Of a stretch of DNA of 64,000 bases, positions 39,237 to 48,091 are shown in pieces. A program made the translations under genes and the position numbers. The notes below the pieces were generated by a model. The model had not been told where the DNA came from. It saw nothing but the letters and a program-made list of their open reading frames with translations, and did no database searches. Every line of letters begins with the position of its first letter. The stretch's first letter is position 1. This DNA is from Clostridia bacterium (GTDB taxonomy: Bacteria; Bacillota; Clostridia; Oscillospirales; CAG-272): contig JAFTSU010000027.1 in assembly GCA_017467105.1 (NCBI GenBank), forward strand, positions 36,828-100,827. Direction: 5' to 3'.

Positions 39237-40178
39237 TCAATAAAAGGTTGCGACCTCGTTTACGGGCTTCTCTGCTTTTTCAATAGACGTTACCCGAAGC
39301 ACCGGTCCCCTGCCGCGATAAATTGAGGAATACTCCTCTGAGAGCTTGCCCTCGATCATTACCCAATCGCGAGTATGAAGCTTAAGGCTGCCCGTACCCT
39401 TGGCAACAACTCCGCGGTAGGAAATATCGTCTGCGCAGCAGGTCATAATGTGCCTGCCGACAGCAAACTGACCGTCCGGAAGTGACGGGTCAAGCGCAAC
39501 TATGCCCTTGAAGCGTACTGTCTTACCGTCGTATTTAGTGAACTCCTCTGACATATCACGGTAGAAAATAGCGAAATCATCATCCCCAACGTCTATTACG
39601 TCCGCATTGATATCAAAGGGCAACGGATCCTCTATCTGATCAAACTCTATCTCGCCCTGCAAATCCTCGTAGCATATGCCTGCCCGACGGCTCACTCCTC
39701 TGACAAGCTTGTGAAGAGCCATTTTATCGGTTTCGGGAGTTACGCGATTGAATACAGCCATCTCACATCCTGTCAGCTTATCCACCATAAGCTGACGCAT
39801 ATTAGCGTTATAGGTAAGAGCGGTTGCGGAGTCAATAACCACTATCTCCTGATATACCATCCAATCGGACGGGAGCGCGTTGTAGAAGCTGTCAAGATTC
39901 CACATACCGTTATACTCAATAACAACAATCTCAGCCTTGTGACGCCTCTGGAGAGCGGAAAGACGGTCGGGAGTAAGGCGCTGCTCATCCTCAAAAGTAG
40001 CGTAAGACACGTTTGCGCCAAGCTCGGTAGGATCAAGCTCCTCCTCGCCCTCCTCGCACTGAATTATCAGATATTTACGCACTCCGTCGTTGAAATTCGG
40101 ATCGCGCATAGTCTCGGCTATAAATGAGGTCTTGCCTGCCTCAAGAAAGCCCGTAAACAAATAAACCGGAATATCCAT
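39237..40178 (-). CDS. CobW-like P-loop protein with a C-terminal DUF1980/YcgQ-like domain
   Basis: The N-terminal half is a G3E-type P-loop domain: VYLFTGFLEAGKTSF at residues 5-19. The usual metal-binding CxCC motif is missing; that position reads IIQCEEGEEELD. The C-terminal ~100 residues have YDGKTVRFKGIVA, FAVGRHIMTCCADD and DWVMIEGKLSEE, resembling the TIGR03943/YcgQ C-terminal domain that accompanies CobW in Bacillus metal-uptake loci. The fusion suggests one polypeptide couples GTPase and metal-handling parts. It follows the His-rich CobW gene by 23 bases. Confidence 0.75.
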   Translation of the reverse strand: MDIPVYLFTGFLEAGKTSFIAETMRDPNFNDGVRKYLIIQCEEGEEELDPTELGANVSYATFEDEQRLTPDRLSALQRRHKAEIVVIEYNGMWNLDSFYNALPSDWMVYQEIVVIDSATALTYNANMRQLMVDKLTGCEMAVFNRVTPETDKMALHKLVRGVSRRAGICYEDLQGEIEFDQIEDPLPFDINADVIDVGDDDFAIFYRDMSEEFTKYDGKTVRFKGIVALDPSLPDGQFAVGRHIMTCCADDISYRGVVAKGTGSLKLHTRDWVMIEGKLSEEYSSIYRGRGPVLRVTSIEKAEKPVNEVATFY

Positions 40179-40201
40179 TATTTTCTGCCTCGCTTTTTGC
40201 C

Positions 40202-41347
40202 TTATATTCCGAACAGTTCCTTGATTTTAGTTTCATCAAGCTTTGCGCCTATGACACATATTCTGCCAATTATGCCCGCTCCGCCCTCACGGACGTTAGG
40301 CTCGTCGGGAACGTAGTCGAAGTGTATCCACTTACCGTCAGTGCCTTCAACTATACCCTTAGCGCGAAGGACTAATCCGTATGAGGAATCCTCCGAGAAG
40401 GTATCAAGAATATCGGTTATTTCATTCTTCGTGAATTTCTTGGTGGTTTCCGCCCCTATACTGGTGAATACCTCGTCTGCGTGATGGTGATGACCGTGTC
40501 CGTGACAGCCACAGCTGCACTCCTCACCGTGATCGTGGTGATGCTCGTGGCAGTCGCACTCCTCATCGTGATTGTGGTGATGCTCGTGGCAGTGACACTC
40601 CTCGTCGTGATCGTGGTGATGCTGGTGGCAGTGGCACTCCTCATCGTGATCGTGGTGATGCTCGTGGCAGTGGCACTCCTCGTCGTGATCGTGGTGATGC
40701 TCGTGATGGTGGTGATGCTCCTCCTCAAGCGCCTTGATAGCATCCTCAATAGTATCGCGATGCTCGATAGCCGCGAGAATATCCTTGCCGTCAAGATCAT
40801 CCCATGGAGTTACAACGATGACGGCGTTTGGATTCTTCTCTCTGAGAAGAGCTACGCAATCGGAAACCTTATGTTCCTTTGCGCCGCCGGTGTGAGAAAG
40901 CACGATAGCTGACGCGGTAGATATCTGATCGTTGTAGAACTCACCAAAGTTCTTCATATACATTTTACACTTATTTACGTCCGCAACGGCGGTGTATGAG
41001 TTGAGGACGGCATCCGTGAGAGCGGCCGACTCTACCGCGCGGATAACGTCAGAGAGCTTGCCCACGCCTGACGGCTCAATAATAATACGCTCGGGGTGAT
41101 ACTCGTCGATAACCTTAACGAGCGCCTTGGAAAAATCTCCGACAAGAGAGCAACAGATGCATCCCGAATTCATCTCCGTGATCTCAATACCTGCGTCAGC
41201 AAGGAAGCCGCCGTCTATGCCTATCTCGCCAAACTCGTTCTCTATAAGCACTACTCGCTCGCCGGCATACGCCTCCTTAATAAGCTTCTTTATAAGCGTG
41301 GTCTTTCCCGCTCCGAGAAAGCCGGAAAAAATATCAATTTTAGTCAT
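40202..41347 (-). CDS. CobW/COG0523 GTPase metallochaperone with His-Cys repeats
   Basis: Predicted GTP-dependent metal (probably zinc) chaperone of 381 residues. It has P-loop SGFLGAGKTTLIKKLI, CxCC metal motif SGCICCSL at 61-68, IIEPSGVGKL (switch) and a CobW C-terminal domain ending about residue 370. Residues 211-289 are a metal-binding insert with about five units of 13 residues on the pattern CHCHEHHHDHDEE. It is first in a two-gene unit with its own promoter. No Zur box was recognised by eye. Confidence 0.92.
   Translation of the reverse strand: MTKIDIFSGFLGAGKTTLIKKLIKEAYAGERVVLIENEFGEIGIDGGFLADAGIEITEMNSGCICCSLVGDFSKALVKVIDEYHPERIIIEPSGVGKLSDVIRAVESAALTDAVLNSYTAVADVNKCKMYMKNFGEFYNDQISTASAIVLSHTGGAKEHKVSDCVALLREKNPNAVIVVTPWDDLDGKDILAAIEHRDTIEDAIKALEEEHHHHHEHHHDHDEECHCHEHHHDHDEECHCHQHHHDHDEECHCHEHHHNHDEECDCHEHHHDHGEECSCGCHGHGHHHHADEVFTSIGAETTKKFTKNEITDILDTFSEDSSYGLVLRAKGIVEGTDGKWIHFDYVPDEPNVREGGAGIIGRICVIGAKLDETKIKELFGI
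40481..40717 (-). repeat. 39-base tandem repeats coding the His-rich region
   Basis: About five in-frame copies of a 39-base unit (13 codons, CHCHEHHHDHDEE type) inside the CobW gene. Most differences are single bases. Copy number is likely to vary between strains by slippage or recombination. Confidence 0.9.
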
Positions 41348-41380
41348 TGTAATACGTCCTTCCGATCAACTTTACCTATT

Positions 41381-41409
41381 ATTATAAAATATCTAGGATA
41401 AAAAGTCAA
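41381..41409 (-). promoter_or_regulatory. Promoter of the CobW gene pair
   Basis: Minus strand TTGACT (41409-41404), a 17-base spacer, TATAAT (41386-41381). Confidence 0.75.
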
Positions 41410-41518
41410 GTTTAAGCGCGCAATTTAACAGCATTTTAACATTGTGATGGTTTTTTGAACCGTTTTCATTCCTCAAGTTTAAAAAACTCTACAATTATTC
41501 TTTTTTTTACAAAAAGGG

Positions 41519-41547
41519 TTGACATACAGTATTAACTGTGGTAAAAT
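41519..41547 (+). promoter_or_regulatory. Promoter of the lysine operon
   Basis: TTGACA (41519-41524), a 17-base spacer ending TGG, TAAAAT (41542-41547), 15 bases before the riboswitch. Confidence 0.85.
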
Positions 41548-41562
41548 TACTGTGTTAATTCA

Positions 41563-41716
41563 GATAGAGGCGCACTGCACGAAGATTATCGCACGTTAAT
41601 TGCCACCGAGGCTGTGTGAGAAAGGCGTGGGTGCCGAAGCGGATACCGTGGTGGGTATCTTGGCTGGCAGCTCGGAGAATATCCGTTCTGCTGTCGCAGA
41701 AATGCGGTGGGCTATC
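41563..41716 (+). promoter_or_regulatory. Lysine riboswitch (L-box)
   Basis: Conserved elements AGAGGCGCA (about 41566), GAGAAAGGCG (from 41618) and GTGCCGAAGC (41631-41640) are in the expected order. The closing stem P1 is GATAG (41563-41567) with CTATC (41712-41716). GGTAGCC at 41755-41761 can pair either with GGCTATC at 41710-41716 (blocking P1, antiterminator) or with the identical GGCTATC at 41766-41772 (terminator). Lysine binding should therefore stop transcription of dapA onward. Confidence 0.93.
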
Positions 41717-41754
41717 AAATACACGGTGCCTGTGGTGGCGCTGTGACTTTTTGA

Positions 41755-41778
41755 GGTAGCCCTGCGGCTATCTTTTTT
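41755..41778 (+). terminator. Riboswitch-controlled terminator
   Basis: GGTAGCC (41755-41761), loop CTGC, GGCTATC (41766-41772), then TTTTTT. Confidence 0.9.
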
Positions 41779-41846
41779 ATTTGTAATTGCGGCTCGTTAT
41801 AAAGGCGGATCGCTCAGAAAGAATATAATAATCAGGAGTATATATT

Positions 41847-42731
41847 ATGAAAAAGACAATTTTCACAGGCGCGGCGACGGCTATCGTCACCCCTCTTACC
41901 AAGGACGGAATCGATTACGAGCAGTTCGGCAGACTGATCGATTGGCAGATCGCGGAGGGTATCGACGCCATTGTTGCAGTTGGTACTACCGGCGAGGGCT
42001 CTACACTTTCAGACGCGGAGCATAAGGAGGCTATCAAGTTCTGTGTAGAGAGAGTTGCTGGCAGAGTTCCCGTTATCGCGGGCACAGGCTCCAACGATAC
42101 GGCGTACGCTATTGATCTTACGAAATATGCTTGTGAGGTTGGCGCAGACGCTATGCTACTGGTTACCCCATACTATAATAAGGCTACCCAGAGAGGTCTG
42201 TACGAATCCTTCGTGGCTGTGGCGGATATTTCCACAAAGCCCTGCATAATATACAACGTACCCTCCAGAACCGGCTGTAATCTGACGGCAGAGACTATGG
42301 CAAAGCTGGCAGATCACCCGAATATCGTGGCTATTAAGGAGGCTTCGGGAAATCTATCTCAGATCGCTGAGATCGCTCATCTGTGCGGTGATAAAATTGA
42401 CATCTACTCCGGAAATGACGATCAGATAGTACCGATAATGTCTCTTGGCGGTAAGGGTGTTATTTCGGTGCTCTCTAACCTTATGCCCAAGGCAACCTCC
42501 AAGATCTGCAAGGACTACCTTGACGGAAACGTAAAGGCGGCGCGCGACGAGCAGCTGAGACTCATTCCTCTTATAAACGCTCTCTTCTGTGAGGTTAACC
42601 CCATTCCCGTAAAAGCAGCTATGGCTGCTATGGGCTACTGCGAGAACTATCTGCGTCTGCCCCTTACGACTATGGAAAAGGACCACGAGGAAAAGCTGCT
42701 TGAGCTTATGAAAGCAGAAAATTTGATTTGA
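41847..42731 (+). CDS. dapA: 4-hydroxy-tetrahydrodipicolinate synthase
   Basis: Condenses pyruvate with aspartate semialdehyde, the first committed step to lysine and diaminopimelate. 294 residues. VGTTGEGSTL, YYNKATQRGLYESF, IIYNVPSRTG (Tyr133 region) and NIVAIKEASGN with the Schiff-base Lys near 161 are present. It has an AGGAG site. First gene after the riboswitch terminator. Confidence 0.97.
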   Translation: MKKTIFTGAATAIVTPLTKDGIDYEQFGRLIDWQIAEGIDAIVAVGTTGEGSTLSDAEHKEAIKFCVERVAGRVPVIAGTGSNDTAYAIDLTKYACEVGADAMLLVTPYYNKATQRGLYESFVAVADISTKPCIIYNVPSRTGCNLTAETMAKLADHPNIVAIKEASGNLSQIAEIAHLCGDKIDIYSGNDDQIVPIMSLGGKGVISVLSNLMPKATSKICKDYLDGNVKAARDEQLRLIPLINALFCEVNPIPVKAAMAAMGYCENYLRLPLTTMEKDHEEKLLELMKAENLI

Positions 42732-42741
42732 GAGTAAGATT

Positions 42742-43503
42742 ATGAAAATTATAATTAACGGAATACTTGGAGCTATGGGCCGCGAGGTTGCTAAGCTGTG
42801 CGACAAGGGCTTCAGAGGTATAGAATGCGCTAAAGGCGTGGATCTGATGGCTGAGGACGGCTCAGGCAGTACGGTCAAGAGCTTCTCGGACATTGAAAGC
42901 ACCGAGGGGATCGACTGCATCGTGGATTTCTCCCATCACAGCGCAACAGCAGGAATGCTTGATTTTGCAATCAAACACGGATTGCCCGTAGTCGTTGCCA
43001 CAACCGGTCATACGGATGACGAGATAGGGGCTATACGGGCGGCATCGAAAAAAATCCCCGTATTCTACTCCGGAAATATGTCGCTTGGAATAGCTCTGCT
43101 TATAGAGCTTGCGAAGATCACGGCGCTTGCAATGCCCGAGGCCGAAATAGAGATAATTGAGAGTCACCATAACAGAAAGCTTGACGCTCCGAGCGGTACA
43201 GCGCTTATGCTGGCGAACGCCATACGCGAGGTCAAGCCCCGGTCCTACTCTAAGGTAGGAAGAAGCGGACAGGGCAAGCGAACCAGCGAGGAGATCGGAA
43301 TCCACTCCGTCAGAATGGGCAACATAGTCGGCATTCACGAGGTAATAGTTGGAACGAACAATCAGACCATTACGCTGAAGCACGAGGCTCACGACAGAGC
43401 GCTGTTTGCTGAGGGAGGACTCGCCGCGGCTGCATTTATCGTCGGCAAGGGGGCGGGCCTATACGATATGGCAAGTCTGATCGACGAGCAGAGTCATCAA
43501 TAA
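42742..43503 (+). CDS. dapB: 4-hydroxy-tetrahydrodipicolinate reductase
   Basis: NAD(P)H reductase following DapA. 253 residues. The nucleotide loop is IIINGILGAMGREVA, then CIVDFSHHSATAGM, VVVATTGHTDDE and the active-site signature ESHHNRKLDAPSGTALML. It ends with an AAAFIVGKGAGLYDM helix. 10 bases after dapA. Confidence 0.97.
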   Translation: MKIIINGILGAMGREVAKLCDKGFRGIECAKGVDLMAEDGSGSTVKSFSDIESTEGIDCIVDFSHHSATAGMLDFAIKHGLPVVVATTGHTDDEIGAIRAASKKIPVFYSGNMSLGIALLIELAKITALAMPEAEIEIIESHHNRKLDAPSGTALMLANAIREVKPRSYSKVGRSGQGKRTSEEIGIHSVRMGNIVGIHEVIVGTNNQTITLKHEAHDRALFAEGGLAAAAFIVGKGAGLYDMASLIDEQSHQ

Positions 43504-43519
43504 AGACGTAGGTAAAAAT

Positions 43520-44497
43520 ATGAAAATTGGAATTTACGGATACGGAAATCTTGGCAGAGGTGTAGAATCTGCCGCAAAATATAATTCGGATATGGAAATT
43601 GTTGGAGTTTTCACCAGAAGAGATCCCGCTACGGTCAAAACAGTTGGCGGATCACCGGTATACTCCGCAAATGATATATTAAGCTTCAAGGATGAGATAG
43701 ACGTTCTGATACTGTGCGGAGGAAGCGCGACCGATCTTCCCGAAATGACACCTAAGCTTGCGAGAGATTTCAACGTTGTGGACAGCTTCGATACTCACGC
43801 AAGGATACCTGAGCATTTTTCGGAGGTTGACAGGTCTGCCAAGGAAGGCTCACACGTTGCTCTGATCTCTGCCGGCTGGGATCCCGGACTCTTCTCTATT
43901 GCCAGGGCGTATGCCTCTGCGGCTCTTCCATGCGGTAAGGATTATACCTTCTGGGGTAAGGGTATCAGCCAGGGACATTCCGACGCAATAAGACGTATTC
44001 CCGGAGTTCTGGACGCAAGACAATACACTATTCCGGTAGAAGCGGCGCTCAGCGCTGTCAGAGATGGCAATACGCCGGAGCTTACCACGGGAGAAAAGCA
44101 CAGAAGAGATTGCTACGTTGTTGCCGAGCAGGGCGCTGACACCGCTCTGATCGAGAAGCAGATCAAAACGATGCCTAATTATTTTGCTGACTATGATACA
44201 ACGGTAAACTTTATAACCAAGGAGGAGCTTATCCGCGATCACTCCGGAATGCCTCACGGCGGCACCGTTATACGAAACGGCAAGACGGGAATTGACGGCG
44301 GTAATTCTCACACCTTTGAGTTCACTCTTAAATTAGACTCAAATCCCGAGTTTACAGCCAGCGTAATGGTGGCTTACGCAAGAGCCGTAGCGCGTATCTT
44401 CTGCCGTGGTGATTACGGCGCAAAGACGGTTCTGGACGTAGCTCCGACAGACCTCTCCCCGCTCTCTCCCGACAAGCTGAGAGAAAGTCTGCTTTGA
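43520..44497 (+). CDS. ddh: meso-diaminopimelate dehydrogenase
   Basis: Makes meso-DAP directly from tetrahydrodipicolinate in one NADPH step, bypassing the succinyl or acetyl branches. 325 residues. IGIYGYGNLGRGVE is the Rossmann loop. ILCGGSATDLPEMTP, VVDSFDTHARIPEHF and SAGWDPGLFSIAR are Ddh signatures, and FWGKGISQGHSDAIRRI the substrate region. The window thus encodes the dehydrogenase variant of lysine synthesis (DapA, DapB, Ddh, LysA), under lysine riboswitch control. Confidence 0.95.
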   Translation: MKIGIYGYGNLGRGVESAAKYNSDMEIVGVFTRRDPATVKTVGGSPVYSANDILSFKDEIDVLILCGGSATDLPEMTPKLARDFNVVDSFDTHARIPEHFSEVDRSAKEGSHVALISAGWDPGLFSIARAYASAALPCGKDYTFWGKGISQGHSDAIRRIPGVLDARQYTIPVEAALSAVRDGNTPELTTGEKHRRDCYVVAEQGADTALIEKQIKTMPNYFADYDTTVNFITKEELIRDHSGMPHGGTVIRNGKTGIDGGNSHTFEFTLKLDSNPEFTASVMVAYARAVARIFCRGDYGAKTVLDVAPTDLSPLSPDKLRESLL

Positions 44498-44525
44498 TTT
44501 TTATTAGAAATTTTAAAAATACGAT

Positions 44526-44554
44526 ACGGCACAGGGTGTTTCGCCACGTGCCGT
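44526..44554 (+). other. Hairpin between ddh and lysA
   Basis: ACGGCAC (44526-44532) pairs with GTGCCGT (44548-44554), no T-run. Likely a transcript-processing or stabilising hairpin inside the operon. Confidence 0.45.
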
Positions 44555-44574
44555 TCTGACTTAAGGACGATAAA

Positions 44575-45897
44575 GTGATTACAAATACAGAACGTGACTT
44601 GATATGCTCAAATCTCTCCAGAGGAGAAAACGGAGAGCTGCTTTTCGCATCTCATAATCTTTCTAGTCTTGCTGAAAAATACGGAACTCCTCTGTATCTG
44701 TACGATGAGAGCAAAATACGCGAAAAATGCCGCGCTTATATGAATGCGGCGAAGGACTTCTTCCCCTCGGGCGCAAGGGTTATGTATGCGTCTAAGGCAG
44801 CATCCTTCAAGCGCCTCTACGAGATAATAAACGAGGAGGGGCTTGGTATCGACGTGGTAAGCGTGGGTGAGATCTACACCGCTCATCTCGCAGCCTTCCC
44901 TCTCGAGAGAGCGTATTTCCACTCTAATAACAAGACTGATACGGATATTAAATATGCAATATCTATGGGGGTTGGCTATTTCGTCGTGGATAACGCCGAG
45001 GAGCTGTACGCAATAGATAGAATTGCCGGTGAGATGGGCAAAAAGCAAAAGATTCTCTTGCGTATTACTCCCGGTATCGATCCTCACACCTATGCAGCTG
45101 TGGCAACGGGAAAGGTGGATTCCAAATTCGGCTCTGCTATTGAAACGGGTCAGGCGGAGGAGATAACCGCTCTCGCCCTTTCTCTTCCCTCTCTTATACT
45201 GTACGGCTTCCACTGCCACGTGGGATCTCAGATCTTCGACGCTGACGTTTACCTTGCGACCTCCAAGGTCATGCTTGAGTTTGTGAAGGATATGCAGTTG
45301 AAGCTTGGATACATGGCTTACGAATTGGATATCGGAGGCGGAATCGGCGTAAGATACGTCGCGGATCAACCAACTCCCGATATCAGAGCTACGCTCCGCT
45401 CTGTCGCTGAGGCTATGGAGAAAAACGCGAGGGAGCTTGGTATTGCTCTGCCTACCGTATGCTTTGAGCCCGGACGCAGCATAGTTGCCGATGCGGGACT
45501 GACGCTGTATACCGTTGGCACGGTCAAGAGAATCCCGGGGTACAAGAACTACGTTTCGGTCGACGGAGGTATGGCGGATAATCCGAGATACGCGCTGTAC
45601 GGCTCTCCTTATACTCTTCTTCCTGTCGCACGACGTGTCGGAGAAGATAAAATGGTCTGCTCTGTGGTGGGAAGATGCTGCGAAAGCGGCGATATTCTCC
45701 AAGAGGGCGTCACTATGCCCGAGGATATACGGAGAGGCGAGCTTATCGCATGCCTTACTACCGGAGCATACCACTATTCTATGGCATCGAATTATAACAG
45801 GCTCGGCAGACCCCCTGTAGTAATGCTGGACGGTGACAGAGACTACGTTGCCGTCAGACGTGAGGGTATTGAGGATCTGACACGCCTTGACATATAA
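44575..45897 (+). CDS. lysA: Diaminopimelate decarboxylase
   Basis: PLP enzyme producing L-lysine from meso-DAP. 440 residues. Starts at GTG 44575 with AAGGA 9 bases upstream. The PLP Lys is in VMYASKAASFK, then GIDVVSVGEIY, FHCHVGSQIFD, LDIGGGIGVRY, CFEPGRSIVADAG and CCESGDIL. Last gene of the riboswitch-controlled operon, followed by a large terminator. Confidence 0.97.
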   Translation: MITNTERDLICSNLSRGENGELLFASHNLSSLAEKYGTPLYLYDESKIREKCRAYMNAAKDFFPSGARVMYASKAASFKRLYEIINEEGLGIDVVSVGEIYTAHLAAFPLERAYFHSNNKTDTDIKYAISMGVGYFVVDNAEELYAIDRIAGEMGKKQKILLRITPGIDPHTYAAVATGKVDSKFGSAIETGQAEEITALALSLPSLILYGFHCHVGSQIFDADVYLATSKVMLEFVKDMQLKLGYMAYELDIGGGIGVRYVADQPTPDIRATLRSVAEAMEKNARELGIALPTVCFEPGRSIVADAGLTLYTVGTVKRIPGYKNYVSVDGGMADNPRYALYGSPYTLLPVARRVGEDKMVCSVVGRCCESGDILQEGVTMPEDIRRGELIACLTTGAYHYSMASNYNRLGRPPVVMLDGDRDYVAVRREGIEDLTRLDI

Positions 45898-45901
45898 GCT
45901 T

Positions 45902-45957
45902 AAGCGCCGCCAATGCAGCACACTCAAAAGAGTAAAGGCTGCCAGGCGGCGCTTTTC
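45902..45957 (+). terminator. Terminator of the lysine operon
   Basis: AAGCGCCGCC (45902-45911) pairs with GGCGGCGCTT (45945-45954) with an inner stem GCAGC/GCTGC, then TTTTC. Confidence 0.8.
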
Positions 45958-46107
45958 AATGAATATTGGCACGTTTCAGCACTTTGCCACACCGTATTAA
46001 GACGAAGCTACAGCTCCCTATTTAATAAAGCGACTTAACGCGGGCTTACCGAGGCGACCGGTGATAATAGCTCTAAAAGTAAATAGCGCTAATTATTGCA
46101 AAAAGGG

Positions 46108-46136
46108 TTGACAAGCCTGAAAAAATAATGTATAAT
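46108..46136 (+). promoter_or_regulatory. Promoter of tyrS
   Basis: TTGACA (46108-46113), a 17-base spacer, TATAAT (46131-46136). The 150 bases upstream of it (from 45958) hold nothing recognisable. Confidence 0.85.
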
Positions 46137-46141
46137 TCTAA

Positions 46142-46405
46142 TGTGAATAATGAAAGCTATGAGGGGAACAAGTAGCGTCGGGGAGTACACAGAAAGCTGC
46201 CGGTTGATGAGAGGCGCGTCACGTAACCGATATGCGAATACATCCCTGAGCGAGTACCGAGTCTCTAGTATGAGAGGTAGGATACCACGGGTACGCCCGT
46301 TACAGCGTTTATCCGTAAATTGCGGAGATGAGGTCGGCTTATGCCGATGAAGCAAGGTGGTACCACGCATAATGCGTCCTTGGGTTTTTACCCAAGGATT
46401 TTTTT
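46142..46405 (+). promoter_or_regulatory. Tyrosine T-box leader
   Basis: The T-box core AAGGTGGTACCACGC is at 46354-46368, and the GNUG-like start GAAAGCTATGAGGGGAACAAG near 46150. The likely specifier is the Tyr codon TAC in GCGAGTACCGAG (about 46251-46262). UGGU of the T-box complements ACCA, fitting tRNA-Tyr with discriminator A. The leader ends in terminator CCTTGGGT/ACCCAAGG plus T-run (46377-46405). Uncharged tRNA-Tyr should favour read-through into tyrS. Confidence 0.9.
46377..46405 (+). terminator. T-box regulated terminator before tyrS
   Basis: TCCTTGGGT (46377-46385) pairs with ACCCAAGGA (46390-46398), followed by TTTTTTT. Confidence 0.9.
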
Positions 46406-46438
46406 ATTTTGATTATTATTTAAAAGTGAGGATATGAA

Positions 46439-47659
46439 ATGAAAATTTACGAAGAGCTGGTGAAGCGCGGACTGATAGCGCAGGTCACCGATGAAAACGA
46501 GATCAGAGAGCTGATCAATGATGGTAAGGCAACCTTCTATATTGGATTTGACCCTACTGCAGACAGCCTGCACGTAGGTCACTTTATGGCGCTGTGCCTT
46601 ATGAAGAGACTCCAGATGGCAGGAAACCGTCCTATAGTACTGATCGGCGGCGGTACGGGTCATATCGGAGATCCCTCCGGCAGAACGGATATGCGCTCGA
46701 TGATGACGAGCGAGACCATACAGCATAACTGCGACTGCTTCAAGGCTCAGATGGAGCGCTTCATCGAGTTTGGCGAGGACAAGGCTATTATGGTCAATAA
46801 CGCAGATTGGCTCCTGGACGTTAAATACGTTGATATGCTCCGCGAGGTTGGAGCGTGCTTCTCTGTCAACAGAATGCTGACTGCCGAGTGCTATAAGCAG
46901 AGAATGGAAAAGGGACTCTCATTCCTTGAGTTCAATTATATGATAATGCAGTCCTACGACTTCTATCATCTCTTCAAGACCTACGGCTGTAATATGCAGT
47001 TCGGCGGCGACGACCAATGGTCTAATATGCTGGGCGGTACCGAGCTTATAAGACGTAAGCTTGGAAAGGATGCGTACGCAATGACAATCACCCTGCTCCT
47101 TAATTCCGAGGGCAAGAAGATGGGTAAGACTGCCAGCGGAGCGGTATGGCTTGATCCGAAGAAGACCTCTCCCTACGATTTCTACCAGTACTGGAGAAAC
47201 GTTGGAGATAAGGACGTTCTGAAGTGCATCAGAATGCTGACCTTCCTTCCCCTTGAGGAGATAGACAAAATGGATAGCTGGGAGGGAGCGCAGCTTAACG
47301 AGGCGAAGGATATCCTGGCTTATGAGCTGACAAAGCTCGTTCACGGTGATGATGAGGCAGAAAAGGCAAGAGCGGCCTCCAAGGCACTCTTCAGCGCAGG
47401 CGATTCCTCTATGACTCCCACGGTAGACGTTGATGCGGCGAGCCTGGTCGACGGAAAAATTGACATCAACTCTCTTCTGGTGCTTGGCAAGATGGTTCCC
47501 TCGAAGTCTGAGGGCAGACGCGCTATTGAGCAGGGCGGAGTTACCGTTGATGGTGAGAAGGTTATCGACGTGAAGGCAACCGTTACAGAGGAGCAGCTCA
47601 AGGCGGGTGTGCTTATTAAGAGAGGCAAGAAGAGCTTTAATAAGTTCATATTAAAATAA
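46439..47659 (+). CDS. tyrS: Tyrosyl-tRNA synthetase
   Basis: Class I synthetase of 406 residues. [20 protein letters not shown] contains the HIGH-type motif (HVGH). [24 protein letters not shown] and [13 protein letters not shown] (KMSKS-type, KMGKT) follow. The C-terminal S4 RNA-binding domain is about 340-400 ([21 protein letters not shown]). Controlled by the T-box leader upstream. Confidence 0.97.
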   Translation: MKIYEELVKRGLIAQVTDENEIRELINDGKATFYIGFDPTADSLHVGHFMALCLMKRLQMAGNRPIVLIGGGTGHIGDPSGRTDMRSMMTSETIQHNCDCFKAQMERFIEFGEDKAIMVNNADWLLDVKYVDMLREVGACFSVNRMLTAECYKQRMEKGLSFLEFNYMIMQSYDFYHLFKTYGCNMQFGGDDQWSNMLGGTELIRRKLGKDAYAMTITLLLNSEGKKMGKTASGAVWLDPKKTSPYDFYQYWRNVGDKDVLKCIRMLTFLPLEEIDKMDSWEGAQLNEAKDILAYELTKLVHGDDEAEKARAASKALFSAGDSSMTPTVDVDAASLVDGKIDINSLLVLGKMVPSKSEGRRAIEQGGVTVDGEKVIDVKATVTEEQLKAGVLIKRGKKSFNKFILK

Positions 47660-47669
47660 TATAAGCCTT

Positions 47670-47703
47670 AAGCGGCTCACCGTTGATTCGGCGAGCCGCT
47701 TTA
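47670..47703 (+). terminator. Terminator after tyrS
   Basis: AAGCGGCTC (47670-47678) pairs with GAGCCGCTT (47693-47701), followed by TAATATTTC. The T-run is weak. Confidence 0.7.
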
Positions 47704-47761
47704 ATATTTCTTTTGGGTTGTTGAGAAAAGTTCTTTTCGTTGCCTCACAGCGAGATATTGA

Positions 47762-48090
47762 GGTGCTCCTGCGGAGAATTAGCGGCAGAGTTCTTCACGG
47801 ATAGGGCGCACTTCGTTGTCTCGCACGGCGAGACGTGCCGCTATATCTCGAACTCCAGCGCTTCGCGCACGGCGTTCGGTCAGTGCGGGATAAGCAAAAA
47901 TAGCAGAACACCGCAGGGGGTGCTCCTGCGGAGAATTAGCGGCAGAGTTCTTCGCGGATAGGGCGCACTTCGTTGTCTCGCACGGCGAGACGTTCCGCTA
48001 TATCTCGAACTCCAGCGCTTCGCGCACGGCGTTCGTTCAGTGCAGGAGAAGCAAAAATAGCAGAACACCGCAAGGGTGCTCTGCTATTTT
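47762..48090 (-). repeat. Tandem duplication beginning with the 3' end of tRNA-Lys
   Basis: Two copies of a ~157-base segment start at 47762 and 47919, differing at only a few bases. Each begins with GGTGCTCCTGCGGAGAAT, identical to the tRNA-Lys 3' end at 48092-48109, then diverges to TAGCGGCAGAG. Each ends with AGCAAAAATAGCAGAACACCGCA, the 5' arm of the tRNA terminator; copy 1 lacks the matching 3' arm. On the minus strand one frame reads ERRARSAGVRDIAERLAVRD in copy 2 and nearly the same in copy 1, but no start is convincing. Confidence 0.8.
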
Positions 48091-48091
48091 T
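48053..48091 (-). terminator. Terminator of tRNA-Lys
   Basis: AAAAATAGCAGA (48053-48064) pairs with TCTGCTATTTTT (48080-48091), with CACC/GGTG extending the stem. The T-run works in both directions. Confidence 0.85.

Noticed and set aside
40481-40912. Very hydrophobic plus-strand frame (VIVVMLVAVALL repeats)
   Set aside because: It is the antisense image of the His-rich repeats in the CobW gene, not a membrane protein gene.
44608-45972. 454-codon open frame on the minus strand opposite lysA
   Set aside because: Longer than lysA itself but has no protein-family features, no ribosome site, and mirrors the codon bias of lysA, whose motifs are unmistakable.
47762-48091. CRISPR-like reading of the repeats near tRNA-Lys
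   Set aside because: Only two long (157-base) near-identical units, no short repeat with variable spacers, and no cas genes.
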